Shown here one piece after another: positions 11,779 to 22,019 of a stretch of DNA of 64,000 bases (positions within the stretch are counted from its first letter, which is position 1; every line of letters begins with the position of its first letter). The position numbers and the translations under genes are program-made. This DNA comes from Geosiphon pyriformis (Eukaryota > Glomeromycota > Glomeromycetes > Archaeosporales > Geosiphonaceae): positions 75,644 to 139,643 of the forward strand of contig JAAOMT010000261.1 in assembly GCA_016748015.1 (NCBI GenBank), written 5' to 3'. The notes under the pieces are model-generated. The model saw only the letters and a list, made by a program, of their open reading frames with translations, ran no database searches and was not told the origin of the DNA.

Positions 11779-12034
11779 CCAAACATCATTAATAAAAACA
11801 CCAGAAATTAACAAAGAAAATAAATTAGTTTTTATTTAATTAGTCAAATATCTTAATAATATTTTTTAATTAAAAACTTAGTATTTAAAAATTAAATTAA
11901 AATTTTTATATATAATAATTTTTATAAAAAAAAGAAACCAAATTTATATTGTTTTTTTAAATAGTTTTTATGTAAAAATTATTTATAATTACATATTTAA
12001 AATAAAAATTTTTCTAAAAACAATAATAAAATTT
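11779..12034. other. AT-rich spacer with a repeat also found after the next element
   Basis: There are no coding signs. About 110 bp at 11925-12034 (core TTTATATTGTTTTTTTAAATA) recurs at about 14590-14700, and partly at 14450-14505, on the far side of the ORF1-only element. These may be 5'-UTR monomers of that element family. Confidence 0.5.
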
Positions 12035-14335
12035 AAAGATAACAAATATTGTTTTTTGTTTTCTTAATTTTATAATTACAATTAAAACAAAGAGTAAAAA
12101 GACTGCACTTGATATTTTTCCTGAAATATCTAATAAAATTTCAACCAGAAAAGCTTTTTCTGTTGTGGAAGCAACTAAGCAGAATATTTTAGAAGTCTTC
12201 CTTTTACTTAGTAATCATAAAAAGCTGTTTTTAGTAGCTACTAAAGCAATTTTTTTATCTTTGACTGGTTTTTCACCAGTTAAAATTCCCTCAAAAAGAC
12301 ATACTTAAGTTAATCCCAATGTTGTCTCTATTCCAACTAAGAGCCCAAAAGTTTTTAATAATAGATCTGTAAACAAGTTGGTCTTCTTTTCTTTAATTTA
12401 ATATCTGGTGCTGCTAGCACTATTTTTTCAAAAAAAATGGTCAAAAAAACCAAAAGTTCAGAAAAGTGGAAGTAATCATTTGCCTATGCTATTGTTACAC
12501 CGAATTCCTTTGTGGTTTCCAATAAGATCTTAGGTGAAATCTCTATAGTATCATCTGGCACATCATCTAAGATGGGTCAAGATCAACCACTGGCTATGTT
12601 GTCAAATGTGGAATCTTTCAGCAGATCATTGCCAGTTTTAGAAGCAAAACAATCATTTTTTGTAATGTCACCTGTTTCTGAAAACTGGGCTGACCAAATG
12701 GAACTGAATTATCTCTTTTTCTGGTTTTTGGTGCTGCTATTGGTGGTACTTGAAAAACTATTACTAGTCGTCAAAAGTTTACTGAGTGGGTGGTCTCTTC
12801 TCTGGTACTTGGTGCTACTTTCAAGATTAAATTGGCTCATGTTAAGACTGTTTTCCAGTTTGTGCATGGTTTTTTGGATGCAAAGTCAGTTTTGAAAGAC
12901 AATATAAAGTTTTTTTGTATAGAGTTTGCTTTTCAAAACTTTTTGGATGCTGCATTTTTGGTTGAGCTTGCAAGTTCTATTCACCTTGCCACTTTTAAAA
13001 TTTCCAAATCTTTGGTGGTTTTTGAGTCTGGCTCCCTTTTTGCTGCTATTATATTGCATAATGTGCTTTTGGGTGTGTTTGCTGTTGACATTAAGACAGC
13101 TCTTGGTGTCTTTGGTGAAATTTTTTACATTTAGTCAAGATCTGCTGGTATTTGACAATATATTGTTGTTTACTTTAAGAATTTGAATGTTGTCACATCT
13201 GTTTTTAATTATTGGTCAGTTTTGATGAACAAAAATAATGTTTGAATTCTTTCCCTTGTGAATTAACAGAAGACAATTATGTCTTGTAATAGGTTTAAGA
13301 CCAAGTTGGTTAATTTTTTTCTTGGCTGTACTGCTTTTGAAATCAGTAATATGATTTTTTAAGTTGGTAATCAATCTTGTTTTATTCTTCAGTCTTCTAA
13401 TTCTGGTTATTGTTTCTATTTTGCTCTGGTTATATTTAGCTCCCAAGCTAATTTGGATCTTGTTGTTGTCAAAATTGATACACTAAGAAAGTGCCATATC
13501 TGGTGAGAAACCCCTGGTTGTTGGTATTGTTTTAGATATCAAGAATTGGACCACTTGGCTGTAGACTATAAGATTGCTCCACTTTTCTCTTTTAAGACTT
13601 CCAAGATGTTTAAACCATATTTTGTTAGTTTTTTGTCTTATGCAAAAGCATCTGCTCCTTTTGTTCTCTCTAAATTTCTTTCTTTGATAGCTTTTGTTTC
13701 TTCTGTGACTGTTGCTAATTTTTTAATGTTTTTTTGGTTAGCTGCTTTGGAATCTGATTTGGCCAAGTTGTCAACTTTGGTAGAATCTATTATTAAGTCT
13801 GTTAGTAGATTAATAACTATTTTTGAGCAATTTATTAAGAGTAATCTTGTGTCTAACAGTGTGCTTGATAGTAAAGTCAATAAACTTATAATGCATTTGG
13901 GTGTTTTTAGCAAATTTGTTGATAGGTTGAAGAGAAAAATGATGACATTGAAGATTGAATATAACATGAAAGATACTGGTTTGTCTGGTAATTCTGGTGT
14001 TCCAGTTGGAGTAAGTAATAAAGTGTTTGATAAGTTAATGGCATTCTGGGAATTTGAATCTCTTAAGGTTAGATTCAGTTTCATAAAAACAGTTAAGTGG
14101 CTTGTTGGATTGGTTCTTAGTAGTCTTACTTTGTTTAATATAGTTTAAAAGATATCTACTTTAAACAAGTTTTTTTGTGAGTTAGCAGCATAGTATAGCC
14201 TAAACTGGCTTGAGTAGCTGGTTATATATAGAAAGTGCATGAATCACATTTAGCCCTGAATTACTTAGTTTGGTTCTAATTTTTAAATAGTGGTTAGATC
14301 ATATTCATTAAATTATTAATATTAATAATAATAAA
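12035..14335 (+). mobile_element. ORF1-only LINE relative, copy 1 (HAL1-like, non-autonomous)
   Basis: The unit has a 5' leader, one Gag-like ORF1 (12100-14148, several frames) and a 3' end (about 14195-14335) homologous to the 3' end of the LINE at 38375-38505, finishing in a TAA-rich tail. No endonuclease or reverse transcriptase lies between ORF1 and the tail. Copy 2 at 38510-40260 has the same layout. It must therefore depend on an enzyme encoded elsewhere, with the LINE that shares its 3' end the obvious candidate. This copy is the less decayed of the two. Confidence 0.7.
12512..14148 (+). pseudogene. ORF1/Gag-like protein of ORF1-only element 1
   Basis: Broken frames give, in order: an RRM-like region at 12790-13134 (GSLFAAIILHNVLLGVFAVD resembles the beta1-alpha1 part of an RNA-recognition fold), a damaged zinc knuckle at 13528-13569 (C-x2-Y-x4-H-x4-Y, two Cys-to-Tyr changes), and a 13570-14148 tail with a long helical, probably coiled-coil, segment. 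The domain order RRM, CCHC, coil is that of many LINE ORF1 proteins, which bind element RNA. It is unlikely to be functional. Confidence 0.6.
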
Positions 14336-15583
14336 ATTTAAATTAATTTATATAAAATAAGATCAAAAACATATAAATAACAATTAAAATTATATGATAT
14401 TTAATATATTAATTATATTATACCAAAAAAATAAAATAAACTTTTTATATAAAATAATTTTTAAAAAATAAACCAAGTTTATATTGTTTTTTTAAATAAT
14501 ATTTAAAAAATAATATTAAAGCTCAAATTAATACATATAAAAAATTTAAAAACATTTAAATTATAGTTAAAATTACATAATATTTATGTAAAATGGTTTT
14601 TATAAAAAAACAAAACAAATTTATATTGTTTTTTTAAATAAATTTTATGTAAAAACTGTTTATAATTATATATTTAAAATAAAATTTTTTAGAATAATTA
14701 AAAAACATAAAAAGATAAATTAATTATTAATAATAATTAATAAAATTAAATTTATAAAGTTTATTTAAATTTGTTTTAATTTAAAAAATTTAAAAAATAT
14801 AAATTTAAAAACTGTTATAAGCAGTTATATAATATAAATTTGAATAAAATTTTATAATAAACTTAATTTAATTTTAATTGGTTTAATAATTAGTTATATA
14901 TAAAAACAATAATTGATTTTTTATTGGCTATTTTTTAAGTACATACTTTTTTTAAGTATATAAATATAGTTGGTTTTAAAAACACTGTATTTATAGATAA
15001 TTTACTGTATAATAAATAGTAAATAATACTTTTAATTTTACAATTAAAAAAATTTAAAAAGACTAAATTATAATATTATGTGTTATTGAATTTTAAATGC
15101 ATTTTTTAAGAATAATATAGTAATAGTAATAGTAATAGTAATAGTAATAGTAATAGTAATAATAATAATAATAATTTCTTTTAAAATATTTATTATAAAA
15201 GGAATAATGATAATAATAATTAATTTTATGACTCATAAAGCTGACTGACGCGTCAATCTCAAAGTACGCGTAAATCATATGATAAATTTTCTGTTATGGT
15301 TATTCTCTGATTTTAAATATATTTAAGGCTTCATATCAAAATAAGACGACCTTTTAACTTTTTCTGCTGTACGCTCTTTTGCAAAGTTTCTTCGTTAGGT
15401 ATGAAATATATATTAGCCGGAAACTAGAGTGGTTCATCTTATATGATCCCAACACAATCCTTTAACTCTGCTGGTTTACTAATAAAAGGTTTAGGGAATA
15501 CGAGCTAGCCGAACACTTCCGTTTTCTCGTTCTTGTATAAAACTTGATTGAAAAATCAAGTATCGGTCTCGAATTGAAATAAG
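14336..15583. other. AT-rich intergenic DNA before the CLASP-like gene
   Basis: No convincing gene. It holds two further copies of the ~110-bp repeat (14450-14505 and 14590-14700) and a TAATAG/TAA microsatellite at 15117-15174. Base composition rises sharply towards ordinary genic sequence from about 15240. The promoter of the downstream gene must lie in 15240-15583, but I cannot name elements in it. Confidence 0.6.
15117..15174. repeat. (TAATAG)n/(TAA)n microsatellite
   Basis: Seven or so TAATAG-type hexamers passing into pure TAA units. It sits about 400 bp upstream of the CLASP-like start codon, at the border between the repeat desert and the gene island. Confidence 0.95.
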
Positions 15584-18500
15584 ATGTCTGACCTTATTGA
15601 AGTAAGTTTCACAAAGCTTTAGCGCACTTAGACTCTTGATTCTTAATGGAACCTTTGGAACCTTGGAAACCTTAATATTTTTGAAGCTTGAAAACGTCAG
15701 ACAATTGGAGGAAGAAATCAAACAATTTCAGGAATTGTTCGAACAAAAAGAAACTGAGCACACTTGGCAACAATTCGATGTCGCTATAAAAAGGTTTGGC
15801 GCCCTAACACGTGGCGGTGCTTCCAAGTTTGAGCAGGCGTTTATAACTGGAATTAAGTGTTTGAAACATCCACTTTTAAACTCAGTATGTCTTTGTCAAG
15901 CTTTTCGGGGCCTTATTTGCTGAGAATTCATGAATGAACACAGTTTCCTAATTTGCCTTTTTCATTCTTATTTTAGTTGCTCACTGACAGAACAAGACTC
16001 TCTGGGTCCACCTTAGAATTAATTCAAGAATTTTCCATAGCTCTAGGCCGAAAATTCGAATCTTTAGCCGATATTTTCATCCCAGGGATTTTAAAATTAT
16101 GCTCGAGATCCAACAAAGTCTTCGTAAACAGGGCTCGAGGATGCATGGGCACCATCCTCCGAGAATCACGAGTTCTGAACCTTATCCCAAAGTTAAAGGA
16201 TGCTTTACAAAATCAAAGCAAACCTTTGCGATCTAGTGCGGCCGAATTCATGTTGATTTGTATGGAATTGAATGACAAATCTGCTCTTTTCACTCAAATT
16301 GAAGAATTGGAGGTAGCAATTAGAGTGGGGTCTGTAGACTCTTTACAAGAAGTCAGGGAAACGTTAAGAAAAGTTTTTCTCATCTATAAAGAAAAATTTC
16401 CTGATAGGGTTGAAAAGTAAGTGGAGATATATTTTTTATCAATTGGCATGGTTGATTATTGGTAAATAAAAATAACCGATTCCTTAAAATTGCACTAGTT
16501 TTATGAACTCACTCCCAGCACTGGCGAAAAAATATCTTGACATAGCTCCTAAAGGATCCAAAACAAAACCAAATTTTCGTCAATTTCGACAGTCTTTGGG
16601 ACTGGATCGAAATCAGTTGCCAAAAAAGGAAGATATTGATATCATTGTTTACGAAAGTCCAAAGAACAAAAGTTCAAACAAGCCTGATCCTAAAACCTGG
16701 GAAGGCTTGAACAGAAACCCAGTTCAAAAAACAATTTTTACAGCATCAAAATTATCAAAAAATGAATCAGAAATGCGAAAAACCCCACTTAACAAATTCC
16801 CTGAATCTTCAAAAAATATGACTAAAAGAGAAATCTCTGCTAAAGAAAACTTGAATATGAGTCCATTAAAGGGATCAATCGCATCCGCCAAAAACCTTCC
16901 GAAACATATTGAAAGCAGCATTGACAAAAAACCTTTAAAGCCAATCTTCGAGAACAACTGGGCCGTAGATGTCGATACAATACCTTTGGTTTTGAAAACT
17001 GAACATTCTTCAAAAAACGAAAATTTAAAAACATCCGAAATTCCATCCGAAAATCACAAAATCCTTCCAATCCGGGAAAATAATCCACTTCCGCCTATCG
17101 CTGAAGAATCGGAACCACAACTGACTTCTTGGACCCCTCTCAACACAGGACATTCAGATATATATTCGGATTCTGTTTCGACATTTGATCACCATAATCC
17201 TTTTCTTGTCTCTAACAATGAGGATGACCGTCAAAATAATATCTCTGTTGCTCGAAATGTCAAATTGGCTCCTCCTTCAACACCACACTCATCCGCACAG
17301 AGAATGCCGTTGAATTCCCAAATGAATAATGCCCGACGAAATACTGGATCTGTGGCCGGTAAATCTCAAAATCTTCATTTTTCCAAATAAAAAGTTTTTA
17401 TCATTGCTTACGTATTGTTTCATTGAATTATAGCTCCATCGAAAGGTGGCGCTCAGCGTGTCAAAAAACGTGTGTTGGACTCAAAAGAGGAACCAAAATC
17501 GAAAGCTACAAGGGTAGCCTTAAACAATAATGAATTGTTGTCCAATCAAGATCCAGTTCCCTCAAAAACCGAATCAGAATCACTGGCAACTATTGGAACG
17601 CGAACAGGAACCAGATCTGTAACTCTTACTCAAGAAGAGGGCTCAACAGTACACTCAAATAACAAAATGACTGGAATTACCAATACAAGGCAGTTTAAAT
17701 CGACATCCTTGAAGCCTTCAACGAATGGTCAGGGATTAAAGTTATCACCGATGGTTACGCGTAAAACATCTTCCCTTAAAACCTCATCAATTCCTAAACC
17801 ATCATCAGATGCCTCGCCGTCTAAAAAGGATGCAGTTCCTGTATCATATGAAAACTCTTCAATGGATACGATGACAACAAGACAAAGAGCTACATCTTCT
17901 ACATCCTCTTCTCAGTCTAAACGTTCAATACCAAATCACAATCGGTTTACCCCGTATGATCGAGCTCCCGCCGGAGTTAAACCCCCTCCTAAGCGACAAG
18001 GCAAGGGTCTCCCAGCAAATTCGGCCCTCGCTAAAAGGCAAATATATTCAGACAAATTGAAGTTAGCCTCTGAAGCTGCAAAAAAACAAGAGCAATTAGA
18101 TGCCCACCTTAAAACTTCTGTAATAGATACAAAAATTGATACCAAAGAAATTATTGAACGAATTTCAGAAAATTTGTCCCAGCAATCTTCGGACACTTCT
18201 GTGAATTTTGATTCCGCCAATGATCGCAAACTCAATGCTCATGAGAATCTATCGACTATTGTCCATACATTAGTTGACAATAGTACCAACTCTTCTACAA
18301 AAGCAGAAGATTCTCAAATCCCCAATACCGAACCAATAATTTCAAATCAGGCAAAATCTCCTCAACGGCAATCAGAAATTGATATGAGATCAGACCACCT
18401 TGAAGATAATAGATACTCGTCAGTTCAAGAAACATCTGAGCTAATCAACGATCACATTGGATCTATCCCGCTGTCCAGTAATACACAAGATATTGAGATG

Positions 18501-18870
18501 GAGGAAGTTAAAGAGGATTCGTCACTCATTACTCCCATGATTCAGGACTCCCTTTGCACAATAGGTAACAAAAATTATAATCTCCGTCCACTTTATCAAA
18601 GTTTCTCCTTTTTGGATGAAAAGGCTTTTAATCAGCATCCAAACATTTTTGTTTCAAGTTAACGAAAAAGAACAAGAATCGTGCAAATCCTCCATCGAAA
18701 AGGATCTCAATTTTACCCATGATGAAACTCACCTATTCCCACACTCAATTGCTGAATTTCCACCTTCCTACGATATGGAACTTTTCTTGACAGATGTAAA
18801 TATGAGTGAAGTTGATCGCGTTGAGCCAATACCTCAGGATCAAATCATCTTGGGACTGCGCATTTATTAA
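15584..18870 (+). CDS. CLASP/Stu1-like TOG-domain protein (952 aa, six exons)
   Basis: Predicted microtubule regulator. Exons are 15584-15601, 15687-15884, 15977-16416, 16499-17358, 17434-18564 and 18659-18870. All introns are GT-AG and the joined frame is open for 952 residues. Residues about 1-218 form HEAT/TOG-like helices typical of the CLASP N-terminal domain (LLTDRTRLSGSTLELI, KLCSRSNKVFVNRARGC, LRSSAAEFMLICMEL). CLASPs bind tubulin and rescue or stabilise microtubules. Residues 219-952 are low-complexity, Ser/Thr/Pro/Lys-rich and probably disordered, with a short basic helical stretch (ALAKRQIYSDKLKLASEAAK). Only one TOG-type domain is visible, while classical CLASPs have several. The 18-bp first exon is inferred from frame and the GTAAGT donor. 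Family assignment is likely, exact orthology is not established. Confidence 0.75.
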
Positions 18871-20155
18871 TCATATGTTGTCGACATTAAAAAACTTGGC
18901 TCAGATCAACGGGATAGCAATAGAAGTTAAAATTTGGAAAGTACATCAAGCATATTTTCATATTTATATAATATGGTCTTTAGTCTTAGTGATTTAGGTT
19001 GAGGAAATCAAATAAAAGCTAAATTTTGTAGTAGTTAATCCGGGATTGGTTCATTATTTGAGATTGTTATGATTGGCTATTTTGGTTTTATATTTCACTA
19101 ATTCAGAGGGTTCATGTCGACCTTTTTAATGATCGCAGATGAATTGATAATAGTATTTTGTTTAAACTAGTTTCTGGTGTTTGTAAGTTGCTTTTTGGTG
19201 CATATGTTATTAGGTTCAGCTTTTAATTCAAATAAAAATTGTTTTTTACAATAATTTTCAATATTGTGGTCAAGTTTTTAAAAATAAGTTTCAAATGTTT
19301 CAACAGTAAAGTTTTCAAGTAAATTGTGTTTAATTTCCAAAATACTGTAGTTTTCAAATAAATAATTGTTGATTTAGTTGTAAAATATAGATTTTACAAT
19401 TATAATTTTGTTTAAAATTCCAAATTATTGTTTATAGTAAGTGTTTACAGTATTTGTAAAGCTGTTAGTAGTATTTTAATATTGTTAATTTAGTAATTGT
19501 TATTTTGTATAAATTTTAGTTAATGTGTTAATTTTTAAAAAAGCATTAAAATATTTGTACTTTTTTTAATATTAATAAAAAGTATTAAAACTAATTAATA
19601 ATAAAATTAAAAAATACTTTTATGTTAATTTAAATTTAAATTTAATTGGTAATAACATATTAAACAATTTTAGCAAAAAAATTTAATAAATTAAGTGTTT
19701 TTAACAACATAATATAAAAAAATTTAATTAAAAAATATTTCAAAAATAAATTTTTTACAAAAATATAAATTAATCAATTAATAATAAATTAAAAATAAAA
19801 CAAAAATTTTATAAGTTAAATAAATTAAAAGCTTTAAAAAAAATACTAAAATTGTTAATTAATTATTTTATAATAAATTTAATAAAATGCACAATTACAT
19901 AATAAAAATATATAATAAAAATATATTATTAAAAAAATTATGTTTTAAAAAATTATTACAACCAAAAAAACATTAATTATAAATTTAAAACTTAAATATT
20001 ATTACAAAATAAAAAACTTCTTTTTTTTCTATGTCCTAAATTTTCCAAAAAACATATTTTAAAAAAAAAAGTTTTTTTTTCTTGTTTTTTTCTTTAATAT
20101 TTCTCAACTTAATAACTTTTTTATTGGAAATTTAAAAGCTGCTTTAAGCAGTAAT
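18871..20155. other. 3' flank of the CLASP-like gene, then AT-rich DNA
   Basis: 18871-19200 has near-genic composition and probably includes the 3' UTR. 19200-20155 is very AT-rich with long A and T runs and no coding signs. The last part may be the 5' UTR of the LINE whose ORF1 starts at 20156. Confidence 0.5.
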
Positions 20156-22006
20156 ATGTCTAAGAAAAAAATGCTTAAAGAAACTTTTTATGATCCAATT
20201 AGTGACTTTTTTTTTTAAAAAAAAAAGTTATTCTTAGTAATATCAAACATTCTGATAATAAGAAAAACATTTTCTTAATTATGTTTAATTTTGATAATAG
20301 TTTATTTTTAGATATAAATGGTGATTTTAGTAATGATAAAGACAATAATTCTGTAACTAGTGTTAATAATAGTTTTTTTTTTGGTTTAATTGCTATGATT
20401 CCTAAGGCCAAAAGAATAATATCTAGTGCAGTTTATAGTTTTTTTCTTGGTTTTTTTGATTTTAATATGAATAAAAAAGTTGGTATACTTTTATTTTCTT
20501 TTAACATTCTCTTAAACAAAAAATAGATTAACTCTAAAATAGTAAAAACTTCAGTTAAAATTGTCATTAAAAAATCTTTTGCTTTGGATATTAATCTGTT
20601 AACAATAAAAAGCAAATTAGCAATAATTAAAATTCAAACAATTAGAAAAATTTTTTCATTAATCAACAGTTTTGGAAAAGCCATTACTTTTTCAAAATTT
20701 AAAAAAATAATTAGATCTATATTTACATTAGAAAAAAGTATAAAAAAAACTATATTATTGGCTAAAAAAAAGGAATTATTGTAAATAATAATGTCAAAAA
20801 ACAAAAAATTTATTCAAATTAGACTGTAGTTATTAAGAAGATTTCTATGAATATATCAAAAAAAATAATTATTGTAGCTCTTTCTAAATTTAGTCAAATA
20901 GTATCAATCTGTTTACAATTAATTAGACTGTAGTAAAAAGCTGTAGTAAAGTTTGCCAAATTAGCTTAAGCAGATTAATTGACAGCAAAATGGTTATTTT
21001 TAATTGAAAAAAATTCAGTACACATAGCCAAAACTGTAGAAGATCATGGTAATTAGATATTAAAAAATCAGTTTAGAGTGTTTTTGTTTACTTTGTTAGT
21101 AAAAATAATTACTTATAATTTAGGTGCTTTATTAAAAAAGACTAATGAAAAAACTTGTATTATTAATTAATTATTCAATATTAACAACAAAATTTGCTGT
21201 GCTGTGATTGGTTTTAAAACAAATAAAAAGCTTAAAACTGCTTTTTGCATGAAGTCAATTTTTGGTGATGTAAAATTTTTTTAATCTAAATTATATTTGG
21301 TTTGTTATAGAAAATGCAAGTGTTTTGAACATTCAGCTTTGGAGTGTAATGTATTAAATCCATCTGTTTTGTTCTCTAAAAAAATTTATAAAAAAATTGT
21401 TTTAAAAGAGAATTGTCTTTAATTAACCAGATTATATGCTAAAAAAAATGTTTTTATTTCTTGTCTTGTCACATTCAGTGGCAAATTTTGGGCTTAAGTA
21501 GTCTTGTTTGCTGTTTTTTTTGATAATACTTACTTTAATTCTGGTTGTGAATTTTTTTTTCTGATATTTTATGTGTTAATAAAAGGCTTTTAGTTGTTTA
21601 AAATAATCTATTTATTAATATTTGCTTGGCATCTTTGGAGTGCTCTTTAAAGTTTTTAGCAGATTAAGTGGCAAGTATTATACAAAGATTAAACTTTGTA
21701 AATTTGGTACTTTTAGTACTTTTGGTGCTTATTTCTTAATTTATTTTTTTTATTGTGTCTGTATTATTGAATTTGAATTTAAATATGGTTTTGGATAATT
21801 CACCTGTGTTATCTGTTTTTTTTTCTTTAGTTGTAAATAAAAAAGTATTAGATTTAGGCTTGAGTAGATTAAAAATTTTAATAACCAAGGTAAATAGCTT
21901 GGAATCAAAAATAGTGGCTTTTAAAGTTTTAGTTAATTCAGTTTTAATAAGATTGTATCAATTGTGCTTTGGCTTGGACTTTTTAATATTTTCAATGTTT
22001 CAATAA
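20156..22006 (+). pseudogene. LINE ORF1 (RNA-binding Gag-like protein), decayed
   Basis: The start ATG at 20156 fits the homology that follows (KRI, SFALDIN and FEGIIRS-type blocks familiar from AM-fungal LINE ORF1s, visible at 20281-20784). A zinc knuckle near 21305-21350 reads C-x3-C-x-C-x2-H-x4-C with the expected first Cys replaced by Tyr. The C-terminal coil is the best preserved part (21755-22006), with spaced Leu residues. Function when intact would be RNA binding and RNP assembly. Stops and frameshifts lie throughout 20785-21750. Confidence 0.65.
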
Positions 22007-22019
22007 CTAATTTAATATA

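Noticed and set aside
15093-15278. Tyr-rich minus-strand ORF
   Set aside because: It is the translation of the TAA/TAG microsatellite.
17936-18235. Minus-strand ORF opposite the CLASP-like gene
   Set aside because: Shadow frame of a coding exon, without its own signals.
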